Of a stretch of DNA of 64,000 bases, positions 7,554 through 16,037 are shown one piece after another. The notes below the pieces were generated by a model. That model ran no database searches. It saw only the letters and a list, made by a program, of their open reading frames with translations, and had not been told where the DNA came from. This DNA is from Sulfurimicrobium sp031426915 (GTDB lineage Bacteria; Pseudomonadota; Gammaproteobacteria; Burkholderiales; Sulfuricellaceae), in assembly GCA_031426915.1 (NCBI GenBank), contig JASJPB010000035.1, forward strand, positions 4,768 to 68,767. The letters run 5' to 3'. Position 1 is the first letter of the stretch, and every line of letters starts with the position of its first letter. A program made the translations under genes and the position numbers.

Positions 7554-10349
7554 ATGACCGATAGCAATAAATACGTTTATGAATTCGAACAGGGCGACGG
7601 CAAAAACAAGATGCTGCTGGGCGGCAAGGGCGCCAATCTGTGCGAGATGACGCAGATCGGGCTCAATGTGCCCCCGGGTTTTACCGTTACCACCGAGGCC
7701 TGTATCGCCTATCTTGACAAGAACCATCTGCCGGACGGGCTGATGGACGTGATCAAGACCCACATGACGGCGCTGGAAAAGAAAACCGGCAAGGGTTTCG
7801 GCAGCGGCGAAAACCCGCTCCTGGTTTCGGTGCGTTCCGGTTCGTCGATGTCGATGCCGGGCATGATGGACACCATTCTCAACCTCGGCCTCAATGAAAC
7901 CTCGCTGCAGGGCCTCATCAAGCAGACTGCCAACGAACGCTTCGCCTATGACGCCTACCGCCGCTTCATCCAGCTGTTCGGCAAGATCGCGCTGGGTATC
8001 GGCGATGAGCATTTCGACGAACACATGGTGGCGATCAAGAGAAAATACGGCGCGCCGCAGGACGTCGATCTTAACGCCAGGCACCTCAAGGAACTGACCG
8101 GCGAGTTTCTCGCCATCGTCGAGCGCCATACCGGCAAACCCTTCCCGCAGGACCCCTACGAGCAGCTGGAAATCGCCACCGGTGCGGTGTTCCGCTCCTG
8201 GGGCGGCAAGCGCGCGGTGGACTACCGCAAGCAGTTCAAGATCACCAAGGACCAGGCCAACGGCACCGCCGTCAACGTCTGCACCATGGTATTCGGCAAC
8301 ATGGGCAACGATTCCGGCACCGGCGTCGGCTTCACGCGCAACCCCGGTACCGGCGAGAACGTGATCTACGGCGAATACCTGGTCAACGCCCAGGGCGAGG
8401 ACGTGGTGGCGGGCATCCGCACCCCCAAGCCGATCGCCGAGATGGAACAGGAAATGCCGGACATCTACCTGCAACTGATGGAACTGCACAACCGCCTGGA
8501 ATCCCATTACCACGAAGTGCAGGATTTCGAATTCACCATCGAGAAGGGCATCCTCTACTGCCTGCAAACCCGCAACGGCAAGATGAATGCCCGCGCCATG
8601 GTGCGCACCTCGGTGGAAATGTTCCACGAAGGGCTGATTTCCCGGGAACGCGCGCTGCTGCGTGTCGAACCCGCCGTGCTGGAACAGTTGCTGGTGCCGC
8701 AACTTTCCCCCAACTTCCATGGAAAATCGCTGGCACAAGGCCTTCCCGCCTCGCCCGGCGCTGCTTCCGGCAAGATCGTGTTCGACGCGGACAGCGCCGA
8801 AATCCGCGGCCGTGCCGGCGAGAAGATCATCCTGGTACGCGAGGAAACCAAACCGGAGGATATTCACGGCTTTTTCCAGGCCCAGGGCATCCTGACCAGC
8901 CGTGGCGGCAAGACCTCGCACGCCGCCGTGGTGGCGCGCGGCATGGGCAAGCCCTGCGTCTCGGGTTGCGAGCAGATCGTGATCAACGACCTGCTGCGTA
9001 GCGCCCAGATCGGCGAAACCACGCTGCATGAAGGCGATGTCATCACCATCGACGGCGGCACCGGCCATGTCTACGCCGGCGAAGTGCCAACCGTGGAAGC
9101 CGAATTCTCCGAGGAAATGTCCACCCTGCTGGCCTGGGCCGACGAGGTGGCGCGCCTCAAGGTCATGGCCAACGCCGACACCCCGCATGACGCTGCCCGC
9201 GCCCGCGAGTTCGGCGCCATGGGCATCGGCCTGTGCCGCACCGAGCGCATGTTCAACAGCACCGACCGCCTGCCCATCGTGCAGGAAATGATCCTGGCGG
9301 AAACGGTGGAGCTGCGCCAGGCCGCGCTGGACCGCCTGCTGCCGATCCAGCGTGCCGACTTCAAGGGCATCTTCAAGGCCATGAAGGGACTGCCGGTGAC
9401 GGTGCGCCTGCTCGATCCGCCGATGCACGAGTTCCTGCCCACGGCGGCACAGCTCGAGCTTGAAATCGCCCATCTGCACCAGTTGCGCGACACCATCAAG
9501 GGCCTGGAAGAATTGCCGGACACCCTCAAACTGCTCAACCCCAAGCTCTACCAGCAATATTCGGACGGGCTGACGAAACTAATGGGCGGCCTGCATACCT
9601 TCAAGGAATCGCACCTGGAAGAAGATGTGATCAGCAGGAAGGAAAAAGTCCTCAAAAAGGTGCGCGCCCTGGCCGAAGTCAACCCCATGCTGGGTCATCG
9701 CGGCGTGCGGCTGGGGATTACCTATCCCGAGATCTACTCGATGCAGATCCAGGCCATCCTGGAAGCGGCCGCGCTGTGCGCCAAGGAGGGCATCGAAATC
9801 TACCCCGAAATCATGGTGCCGCAAGTGGCCACGGTGGAGGAACTGGGGCGCATCCACAGCTATGTGCAGCGCATCCACAAGGTGGTCGAACTCACCCACG
9901 GCATCAACGTGAAATTCAAGTTCGGCTCCATGCTGGAAGTCGTGCGTGCCTGCCTGCGCGCCGGACGCATGGCCGAGATGGCCGAGTTCTTCTCCTTCGG
10001 CACCAACGACCTGACCCAGGCCACCTTCTCCTTCAGCCGCGAGGACGCGGAAAACAAGTTCCTGCCCGCCTATAACGAAACCGGCATCCTGCAGGACAAC
10101 CCGTTCGAGGTGCTGGACATCAAGGGCGTGGGACAGCTGATGAAAATGGCGGTGGAGCGGGGCCGCGCCACCCGGCCGGACCTGAAGATGGGCATTTGCG
10201 GCGAGCATGGAGGGCACCCCGGCTCGATCCACTTCTGTCACAGCATCGGACTAAGCTACGTGTCCTGTTCCGGCCCGCGCGTGCCGATTGCGCGCCTGGC
10301 GGCGGCGCAGGCCAAGCTGCTGGAAGCGGAGTACAAAGACCTGAGCTGA
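7554..10349 (+). CDS. ppdK: Pyruvate, phosphate dikinase
   Basis: A 931-residue cytosolic enzyme interconverting pyruvate, ATP and phosphate with phosphoenolpyruvate, AMP and pyrophosphate. The ATP-grasp domain is N-terminal (GGKGANL near the start). The swivelling phosphohistidine domain carries GGKTSHAAVVARG, with the catalytic histidine. The C-terminal TIM barrel has CGEHGGHPGS with the active-site cysteine. Length matches the family. GGGG lies seven to ten bases before the ATG, and a strong terminator follows the stop. It is monocistronic and divergent from dsrA across about 290 bases that must hold both promoters. In autotrophic sulfur oxidisers it supplies PEP for carbon fixation or gluconeogenesis. 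Confidence 0.97.
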   Translation: MTDSNKYVYEFEQGDGKNKMLLGGKGANLCEMTQIGLNVPPGFTVTTEACIAYLDKNHLPDGLMDVIKTHMTALEKKTGKGFGSGENPLLVSVRSGSSMSMPGMMDTILNLGLNETSLQGLIKQTANERFAYDAYRRFIQLFGKIALGIGDEHFDEHMVAIKRKYGAPQDVDLNARHLKELTGEFLAIVERHTGKPFPQDPYEQLEIATGAVFRSWGGKRAVDYRKQFKITKDQANGTAVNVCTMVFGNMGNDSGTGVGFTRNPGTGENVIYGEYLVNAQGEDVVAGIRTPKPIAEMEQEMPDIYLQLMELHNRLESHYHEVQDFEFTIEKGILYCLQTRNGKMNARAMVRTSVEMFHEGLISRERALLRVEPAVLEQLLVPQLSPNFHGKSLAQGLPASPGAASGKIVFDADSAEIRGRAGEKIILVREETKPEDIHGFFQAQGILTSRGGKTSHAAVVARGMGKPCVSGCEQIVINDLLRSAQIGETTLHEGDVITIDGGTGHVYAGEVPTVEAEFSEEMSTLLAWADEVARLKVMANADTPHDAARAREFGAMGIGLCRTERMFNSTDRLPIVQEMILAETVELRQAALDRLLPIQRADFKGIFKAMKGLPVTVRLLDPPMHEFLPTAAQLELEIAHLHQLRDTIKGLEELPDTLKLLNPKLYQQYSDGLTKLMGGLHTFKESHLEEDVISRKEKVLKKVRALAEVNPMLGHRGVRLGITYPEIYSMQIQAILEAAALCAKEGIEIYPEIMVPQVATVEELGRIHSYVQRIHKVVELTHGINVKFKFGSMLEVVRACLRAGRMAEMAEFFSFGTNDLTQATFSFSREDAENKFLPAYNETGILQDNPFEVLDIKGVGQLMKMAVERGRATRPDLKMGICGEHGGHPGSIHFCHSIGLSYVSCSGPRVPIARLAAAQAKLLEAEYKDLS

Positions 10350-10396
10350 CCGGCAGGACAGTCTAGTGTAGTGTTGCACGCTAAACTACATGCAAG

Positions 10397-10425
10397 CCCG
10401 CCATGGAAACGTGGCGGGTTTTTTT
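10397..10425 (+). terminator. Rho-independent terminator of ppdK
   Basis: A seven-base-pair GC-rich stem (CCCGCCA with TGGCGGG), an eight-base loop and a run of seven T, about 50 bases after the ppdK stop. Confidence 0.9.
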
Positions 10426-10764
10426 ATTCCACTACCTTCAACCCATTCGCCAGCCCATATTCCCCATTTTTGGGGAAATACAACTTCCATCCCCATTGAG
10501 CGCCGGGATGGTTACGCTACAGGCATGCAAGCCTGTTCCTCTCGGCGTGCAAAATGCATCACTACCCAATTCCTTACCCGGATATGCAGGGAAAACCGTA
10601 TATCCGCGCTCGGGTCCATGTGTAAATATGGGCTGAAAATCACTTCTGCGATTTCCCGGAAGCTTTTCATCATGCGCGACAGGAAAACGGAATTCGATCA
10701 GCGCCTGCTTCCGCCGCCTGACGAGTTCAAGGAACCGCAGACTGGTTCCAGCAAGGGGTAAAAA
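10426..10764. other. Intergenic region without a recognised gene
   Basis: About 340 bases between the ppdK terminator and the TVP38 gene. Short open frames on both strands lack family features and good ribosome sites. The region should contain the promoter of the nine-gene run that follows, but no convincing -35/-10 pair stands out. Confidence 0.5.
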
Positions 10765-11523
10765 ATGCATCCGAATTCGACAACCTGGATTTTGAGCATG
10801 CCGAACGAAACGCCATCGCCTCCCGCTTCCCGCCCGTGGAAAAAAATGGCGCTCCTGGCGGTATTTGCCGGCGCCCTGGGATTGTTTTTCGGCTTAAGCG
10901 GCGATGAACTGCTTACGCTCGAAACCTTCAAGGCGAACCGCGCTGAGCTGCTCGATTACACCAGGCAGCACTTGTGGAGCACGGCGGCAATGATGATTGC
11001 GGCGTATATCGTTTCGACCGCCTTCAGCATCCCCGGCGCCACGGTGCTTTCTTTGGCATGCGGTTTTCTTTTCGGGCGCTGGGCGGGAATGGCGGTCATT
11101 GTTTTTTCCGCAACCATCGGTGCGACCCTGGTCTTCCTCGCCGCACGCTATATCTTCGCCGACATGGCCCGGCGCCGCATGGGCAGGCTGGCCACGGCAT
11201 TGGTCGAAGGTTTCGCAGAGAATCCCTTCAACTACCTGCTGTTCCTGCGCCTGGTACCGCTGTTTCCGTTCTGGCTGGTGAATCTGGCCCCCGCCTTCAC
11301 CGCTATCCGCCTGCGCACCTATGTGCTGGCAACCGCTATCGGCATCGTGCCGGGCAGCTTTGTGTTCGCCAATCTGGGGCAATCGCTGGGGCGCATCGAA
11401 TCGGGCAGCCAGCTGCTCTCGGGCGAAACCCTCGGGGCACTCACGCTGCTGGGCCTGCTGGCGCTGATACCCGTGGTGGTCAAGAAAATTCAAAAAACAA
11501 GGAGGCAAGACCATGGCACATGA
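10765..11523 (+). CDS. TVP38/TMEM64 (DedA-like, VTT domain) membrane protein
   Basis: A 252-residue inner-membrane protein with about five hydrophobic segments. The family signature is visible: a FSIPGATVLSLACGFLFG stretch and the FNYLLFLRLVPLFPFW motif with conserved Arg and Pro. Members of this clan act as lipid scramblases or small-molecule transporters; a few are linked to metal or selenite tolerance. The ATG chosen has AAGGGG six bases ahead; a second ATG eleven codons later is possible. Its end overlaps the start of the encapsulated-ferritin gene by eleven bases, tying it to the iron nanocompartment. The role in that context is not known. Confidence 0.88.
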   Translation: MHPNSTTWILSMPNETPSPPASRPWKKMALLAVFAGALGLFFGLSGDELLTLETFKANRAELLDYTRQHLWSTAAMMIAAYIVSTAFSIPGATVLSLACGFLFGRWAGMAVIVFSATIGATLVFLAARYIFADMARRRMGRLATALVEGFAENPFNYLLFLRLVPLFPFWLVNLAPAFTAIRLRTYVLATAIGIVPGSFVFANLGQSLGRIESGSQLLSGETLGALTLLGLLALIPVVVKKIQKTRRQDHGT

Positions 11524-11893
11524 AGGCCTGCACGAAAACGAGGAAAAACTGGCCCCGGCGACCCTGGATTCGCACCGCGCCATCCTTTCCCTGATGGAGG
11601 AATTCGAGGCGGTGGACTGGTATCACCAGCGCGCCGACGCCTGCGACGATGCCGAATTGCGCGCCATCCTGCTGCACAACATGCACGAGGAAATGGAGCA
11701 CGCCGCCATGATCCTGGAATGGCTGCGCCGCAGCACGCCCAGACTGGACGAGATCCTGTCCACTTACCTGTTTACCCAGGGCGATATCACCCAGATGGAA
11801 AAAAAAGTGACCGGCAAGGATGCCAACACTGCGCCGAACCCGGCAGCAGCCCCGGCACCGCGCCTGACCATCGGCAGTTTGAAAGGAGTATGA
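11513..11893 (+). CDS. Encapsulated ferritin-like protein (EncFtn), encapsulin cargo
   Basis: A 126-residue two-helix ferroxidase of the EncFtn family, which forms a ring of dimers with di-iron sites at subunit interfaces and oxidises Fe(II) inside an encapsulin shell. Metal ligands are visible as Glu32 in SLMEEFEAVDWY and the EEMEH cluster near residues 59-63. After an Ala/Pro-rich linker the C-terminus ends LTIGSLKG, matching the encapsulin targeting peptide. GGAGG lies before the ATG. It sits one base from the shell gene, the usual cargo-shell order. Confidence 0.94.
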   Translation: MAHEGLHENEEKLAPATLDSHRAILSLMEEFEAVDWYHQRADACDDAELRAILLHNMHEEMEHAAMILEWLRRSTPRLDEILSTYLFTQGDITQMEKKVTGKDANTAPNPAAAPAPRLTIGSLKGV

Positions 11894-11894
11894 A

Positions 11895-12716
11895 ATGAAC
11901 AACACCACCAATCTCCCGTTTGACGCCGCCATCCTGGCGCGCATGGAGGATCTGGCCGTGAGCGAGGCGAGCAAGGCCCTGACGGCAAGGCGCTTTCTGC
12001 CGGTCGACGGCCCCTTCGGCCTGGGCTACGTGGCAGCGCCGGCGGGCAACGACGACCAGCGCCAGCACATCTCACACGGCGCCACCACCATCATTTCCCG
12101 CACTATTCCGGTGCCCATGATCTTCCGTCATTTCGCCCTGAGCCGCCGCCGTATTGCCGCCCACACCGAAACGGGACACCCGCTCGACCTGAGCCAGCTT
12201 GCCCAGGCCACGCTGGAAGTCGCAGCGCGCGAGGAGGAGCTGATTTACCTCGGCGATCCCGAATTCGGCCTGGCCGGCCTGTGCACGGTCGAAAACCGCA
12301 ACCACCTGGACGGCGGCGACTGGATGGACGTGGAACAGGTGCTGCGCGACGTTTTGGCCGCCGTGACCCTGTTGGACGAATCACGCTTCCACGGTCCCTT
12401 TGCGCTGGCACTGGAGGCGCGCCTTTACAACAACCTGTTCCGGCATTATCCGGAAGGTTCGGACATGCTGCAGATCGACCACCTGAAAGGCTTGTGCGCC
12501 AACGGCATCCATAAAACCGATATCCGGGGCGCGGTGCTGGTTGCGCCGGAAGCTGGCACACTGCTCATCGGCGAGGATCTGACAGTGGATTTCACCTTCC
12601 CGGACTCAGCCCATTTCAACTTTGCCGTGCGGGAGTCCCTGGTGCTGCGCATCGACTCGCCCCGGGCGATATGCACCATCACGCCCAAGGCGCCTGCTCA
12701 ACGCGCCAAAAAGTGA
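11895..12716 (+). CDS. Encapsulin shell protein, family 1 (linocin M18-like)
   Basis: A 273-residue shell protomer with the HK97-like phage capsid fold; many copies assemble a hollow compartment. Recognisable family segments include the N-terminal LPFDAAILARMEDLAVSE-type helix region (given only in part), the ARRFLPVDGPFGLGY stretch and the conserved EEELIYLGD region. GAAAGGAG precedes the ATG, which starts one base after the cargo stop, so the two are translationally coupled. The compartment probably stores iron taken up through shell pores and oxidised by EncFtn. Confidence 0.95.
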   Translation: MNNTTNLPFDAAILARMEDLAVSEASKALTARRFLPVDGPFGLGYVAAPAGNDDQRQHISHGATTIISRTIPVPMIFRHFALSRRRIAAHTETGHPLDLSQLAQATLEVAAREEELIYLGDPEFGLAGLCTVENRNHLDGGDWMDVEQVLRDVLAAVTLLDESRFHGPFALALEARLYNNLFRHYPEGSDMLQIDHLKGLCANGIHKTDIRGAVLVAPEAGTLLIGEDLTVDFTFPDSAHFNFAVRESLVLRIDSPRAICTITPKAPAQRAKK

Positions 12717-12749
12717 ATCCGACTTCGCGTTTGTATTCAGGAAAATCCC

Positions 12750-13712
12750 ATGCACGCCACCTTGCCGCTGCTCCAGGCATTTCCCTTTCCGCCCCTGCGC
12801 CGCGCGCGACTGGAAACGCTGCAAGTGAATCTCGGCTACCGCTGCAACCAGCAGTGCGTCCACTGCCACGTCGACGCCGGCCCGAAGCGCAAGGAGGAGA
12901 TGGATCATGCCACCGTGGAGCAGGTGATCGACTACATGCAGACCATGGAAGCGACGACCCTCGACATCACCGGCGGCGCGCCTGAGCTCAACCCGAATTT
13001 CCGCTACCTGGTGCAGTTCGCACACGCCATGAACATACACGTCATGGATCGCTGCAATCTCACCATCCTGAACGAACCCGGACAGGAAGATCTGGGCGGA
13101 TTCCTGGCGCAGCATGAAGTTGAAATCGTCGCCTCCCTGCCCTGCTACCTGGAAAGCAATGTCGACCAGCAACGCGGCAAGGGCGTCTACCAGCGCAGCA
13201 TCGAAGCCCTCAAACAGCTCAACCGGCTCGGCTACGGCCTGGCGGACAACCGCCTGCGCCTGAATCTGGTCTACAACCCGCAGGGTCCCAGCCTGCCGCC
13301 CCGGCAGGAGGCGCTGGAAGCGGATTACAAAACCCGCCTGTGGCAAGACCACGGCATCGTTTTCGACCAGCTTTACGTCCTGACCAACATGCCAATAAAA
13401 CGCTTCGGCAGCACGCTGGTTTCAACCGGACAATTCGCCCCCTACATGCGCCTGCTGCTGGAATCCCAGCAGAGCAGCAACCTCGATTCCGTGATGTGCC
13501 GCTCGCTGGTGAGCGTGGACTGGCAAGGCTACATCTACGACTGCGACTTCAACCAGATGCTGGGACTGCCGCTGGCACTCGACGGCAAGCCCCGCGTCCA
13601 CATCTCGGAGCTGGCGCACATGAAACTGGAAAAAAACCCCGTCGCGACCCGCGGCCACTGCTATGCCTGTATCGCAGGCCAGGGCTGCGGCTGCGGCGGC
13701 GCGCTGGGCTGA
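12750..13712 (+). CDS. arsS: ArsS-like radical SAM/Cys-rich protein
   Basis: A 320-residue radical SAM enzyme with CNQQCVHCH (the CxxxCxxC ligands of the SAM cluster, about residues 32-38) and DITGGAPE as the SAM-contact motif. The C-terminal Cys-rich tail has CYACIAGQGCGCGG. This pairing defines the ArsS family, implicated in arsenosugar formation by attaching the 5'-deoxyadenosyl group to methylated arsenic. No arsM or arsenate gene is nearby, so arsenic chemistry is suggested by family and by the two following glycosyltransferases rather than shown. CAGGAAAA lies ahead of the start. Confidence 0.87.
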   Translation: MHATLPLLQAFPFPPLRRARLETLQVNLGYRCNQQCVHCHVDAGPKRKEEMDHATVEQVIDYMQTMEATTLDITGGAPELNPNFRYLVQFAHAMNIHVMDRCNLTILNEPGQEDLGGFLAQHEVEIVASLPCYLESNVDQQRGKGVYQRSIEALKQLNRLGYGLADNRLRLNLVYNPQGPSLPPRQEALEADYKTRLWQDHGIVFDQLYVLTNMPIKRFGSTLVSTGQFAPYMRLLLESQQSSNLDSVMCRSLVSVDWQGYIYDCDFNQMLGLPLALDGKPRVHISELAHMKLEKNPVATRGHCYACIAGQGCGCGGALG

Positions 13713-13723
13713 GCAAACGGCGC

Positions 13724-14422
13724 ATGCAGATGACACTATCCATCATCATTCCCATGCTGAACGAAGCCGCGAGCATCAGGCATACCCTGCTCGCCCTGCA
13801 AGGCTTGCGCCGGGACGGGCACGAAGTGGTCGTGGTGGACGGCGGCAGCACTGACGCCAGCCCGGCCCTGGCCCAGCCGCTCGCCGACCTGGTGCTGCAT
13901 GCCCCGCCCGGCCGGGCGCAACAGATGAATGCGGGCGCGCAGCACGCCCGGGGCAACACCCTGCTGTTCCTGCATGCCGATACCCGGCTGCCGCAAGATG
14001 CGCCCAGACTCATTGCCGAGGGCATGAAGAAACGCGGGAAAAGCTGGGGGCGTTTCGACCTGCGCCTCTCCGGCAGCCACCCGCTGCTGCGCCTGGTGGG
14101 CTTCATGATCAACCTGCGCTCACGTCTTTCCGGCATCGCCGGTGGCGATCAGGGCATCTTCGTCACCAAATTCCTGTTCTGCATTGCGGGCGGATTTCCT
14201 GAAATCGGACTGATGGAGGACATCGCCTTGTGCCGTCGCCTCAAACAGCGCTGCGGCGCGCCCCTGTGCCTGCGCGACCGGGTCACCACTTCCAGCCGGC
14301 GCTGGGAGCAAAACGGGATTCTGCGCACCATGCTGCTGATGTGGAGTTTGCGTCTGGCATACGCGCTGGGGGCCGACCCGGAGCGTCTGGCGCGGATTTA
14401 CGCCGGGCAGAAGATGCGATGA
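13724..14422 (+). CDS. Glycosyltransferase family 2, arsenosugar-biosynthesis type
   Basis: A 232-residue GT-A enzyme with IIIPMLNEA at the N-terminus, VVVDGGSTD (nucleotide-sugar binding) and LFLHADTRLP (metal-binding acidic motif). It resembles the glycosyltransferase family found beside arsS genes. A second ATG two codons later is equally possible; the ribosome site is weak. The stop overlaps the next gene's start (ATGA). Donor and acceptor cannot be read from the sequence. Confidence 0.85.
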   Translation: MQMTLSIIIPMLNEAASIRHTLLALQGLRRDGHEVVVVDGGSTDASPALAQPLADLVLHAPPGRAQQMNAGAQHARGNTLLFLHADTRLPQDAPRLIAEGMKKRGKSWGRFDLRLSGSHPLLRLVGFMINLRSRLSGIAGGDQGIFVTKFLFCIAGGFPEIGLMEDIALCRRLKQRCGAPLCLRDRVTTSSRRWEQNGILRTMLLMWSLRLAYALGADPERLARIYAGQKMR

Positions 14423-15096
14423 GCGCCCCCGACTGTCCCGTCATGGTCTTCGCCAAGGCGCCGCAACCGGGCCAGGTCAAGACGCGCCTGATCCCGATGC
14501 TGGGCAAGGCCGGCGCTGCCATCCTGCACCGGAGCCTGCTGTGGCAAACCCTGGCCACCGCCTCCGACTCGGGCTGCGGACCGGTGCGGCTATGGTGCGC
14601 GCCCTCGCCGGAACACCCGTTTTTCAGACGCTGCGCCAGGAAATTCAGGGTTACGCTACACCAGCAATGCGACGGCGATCTTGGCGCCAGAATGGCTCAT
14701 GCCTTCGCGACCACCCTTGCCCGCGCGCCCTGCGCACTGGTCATCGGAGCCGACAGCCCCAGCCTTGGCCCCGCCGATCTGCGGCAGGCGGCAAACGCAC
14801 TGCAACAGGGCACCGATGCGGTGATCGGCCCAGCCGTGGATGGCGGCTACGTGCTGCTCGGGCTACGGCGCTTCGCGCCGGAACTGTTCCACGACATCGA
14901 CTGGGGCAGCAGCCAGGTGCTGCATCAGACCCGAACCCGCCTGCGCAGCCTGGGCTGGCGCTGGCATGAATTGCCCGAGCGCTGGGATATCGACCGGCCG
15001 GAAGACATCCTGCGACTGGAAATGGCATTCCCCGACCTGAGCCCGCTGCCGGGGTTGGGAGACACTCCCGATGAACGATGTCGCCCTGTCGCATGA
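14419..15096 (+). CDS. DUF2064 glycosyltransferase, arsenosugar-biosynthesis type
   Basis: A 225-residue nucleotidyl/glycosyl-transferase-fold protein. Visible motifs are FAKAPQPGQVKTRL near the N-terminus, VIGADSPSL and GPAVDGGYVLLGL, all typical of DUF2064. These proteins accompany ArsS and the GT2 enzyme in arsenosugar-type clusters. It starts inside the stop codon of the GT2 gene and overlaps the membrane hydroxylase by 26 bases, so the set is one operon. Confidence 0.85.
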   Translation: MSAPDCPVMVFAKAPQPGQVKTRLIPMLGKAGAAILHRSLLWQTLATASDSGCGPVRLWCAPSPEHPFFRRCARKFRVTLHQQCDGDLGARMAHAFATTLARAPCALVIGADSPSLGPADLRQAANALQQGTDAVIGPAVDGGYVLLGLRRFAPELFHDIDWGSSQVLHQTRTRLRSLGWRWHELPERWDIDRPEDILRLEMAFPDLSPLPGLGDTPDERCRPVA

Positions 15097-15886
15097 AACC
15101 GCCATCCGGCTCGGTTTCTTTCTTGTAACCCTGGTCGCGATGGCGGCATGGGAGCTGGTCGCGCCGCGCCGCGCGCTCGCCACCTCGAAATCCGCGCGCT
15201 GGCGGGCAAACCTCGGCATGGTGGCGGTTGACACGCTGGCGCTGCGCCTGCTGCTGCCCATAACGGCCGTCGGCCTGGCTGTCCTGGCGCGGGAGCATCA
15301 ATGGGGCCTGTTAAACCAGCTGGCTTTACCCCGCTGGCTGGCCCTTGCCCTGGGTATCGTCGCGCTGGATTTCGTTATTTACCTGCAACACGTGATGTTC
15401 CACGCTGTTCCCGCGTTCTGGCGCCTGCACCGGGTGCACCATACCGACCTGGATTTCGACCTTACCACCGGGGTACGTTTTCACCCCATCGAAATCCTCC
15501 TTTCCATGGGCATCAAGCTGGCAGCCGTGGCGGCGCTCGGGCCGGCGCCCCTGGCGGTGATGATATTCGAGGTGCTGCTCAACGCCACCAGCCTGTTCAA
15601 CCACGGCAACGTGCGGCTGCCGGCCCGGCTTGATCGCTGGCTGCGTCTGCTGGTAGTCACGCCGGAAATGCATCGGGTCCACCATTCCATCCTGCGCCAC
15701 GAGACCGACAGCAATTTCGGTTTCAACCTGCCGTGGTGGGACCGCCTGCTCGGCACCTACCGCGCCCAGCCGGAAGCCGGCCATCTGGACATGAGCATCG
15801 GATTGCCCCAGTTCCGCGACCCGGCGCGCCTGGGCCTGGGACGTTTGTTGCTCCAGCCGTTCAGTGTCGGGGGCGCACCGCAATGA
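15071..15886 (+). CDS. Membrane fatty-acid hydroxylase / sterol desaturase superfamily
   Basis: A 271-residue membrane protein with the di-iron histidine boxes of the superfamily: HVMFH, HRVHH (twice, near residues 117 and 201) and a further HPIE. Hydrophobic helices surround them. Members hydroxylate or desaturate lipids using O2. GGGAG precedes the ATG. It overlaps the previous gene and its stop overlaps a small open frame (ATGA). Its substrate in this operon, perhaps a lipid to which the sugar product is linked, is unknown. Confidence 0.88.
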   Translation: MNDVALSHETAIRLGFFLVTLVAMAAWELVAPRRALATSKSARWRANLGMVAVDTLALRLLLPITAVGLAVLAREHQWGLLNQLALPRWLALALGIVALDFVIYLQHVMFHAVPAFWRLHRVHHTDLDFDLTTGVRFHPIEILLSMGIKLAAVAALGPAPLAVMIFEVLLNATSLFNHGNVRLPARLDRWLRLLVVTPEMHRVHHSILRHETDSNFGFNLPWWDRLLGTYRAQPEAGHLDMSIGLPQFRDPARLGLGRLLLQPFSVGGAPQ

Positions 15887-16026
15887 AAGCCCTTGCCGAT
15901 GGCGGGAAGCCGCTGACCTTTCCCGGGATTGCCGGCGTGGCCATCATGACCGACACGGACAACACAGGGGAAGCTGCAACCGCCCATTACGGCGACATCG
16001 TTTTCAAACAGGGCGGCGGGCCTTGA
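15883..16026 (+). CDS. Small 47-residue coupled open frame, unknown
   Basis: The ATG overlaps the hydroxylase stop (ATGA) and the frame ends eleven bases before the sulfite-oxidase-family start. The peptide is soluble, without cysteines or a signal sequence, and matches no family I know. The coupling argues for real translation; it could equally be a translational bridge that keeps ribosomes on the message. Confidence 0.4.
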   Translation: MKALADGGKPLTFPGIAGVAIMTDTDNTGEAATAHYGDIVFKQGGGP

Positions 16027-16037
16027 AAGGAATTGCA

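Noticed and set aside
7521..9557. Long open frame of 678 codons antisense to ppdK
   Set aside because: Shadow of the GC-rich ppdK gene; the plus-strand protein has full active-site motifs and the antisense one has none.
10390..10761. 123-codon frame after ppdK
   Set aside because: It starts inside the terminator hairpin of ppdK and has no protein-family features.
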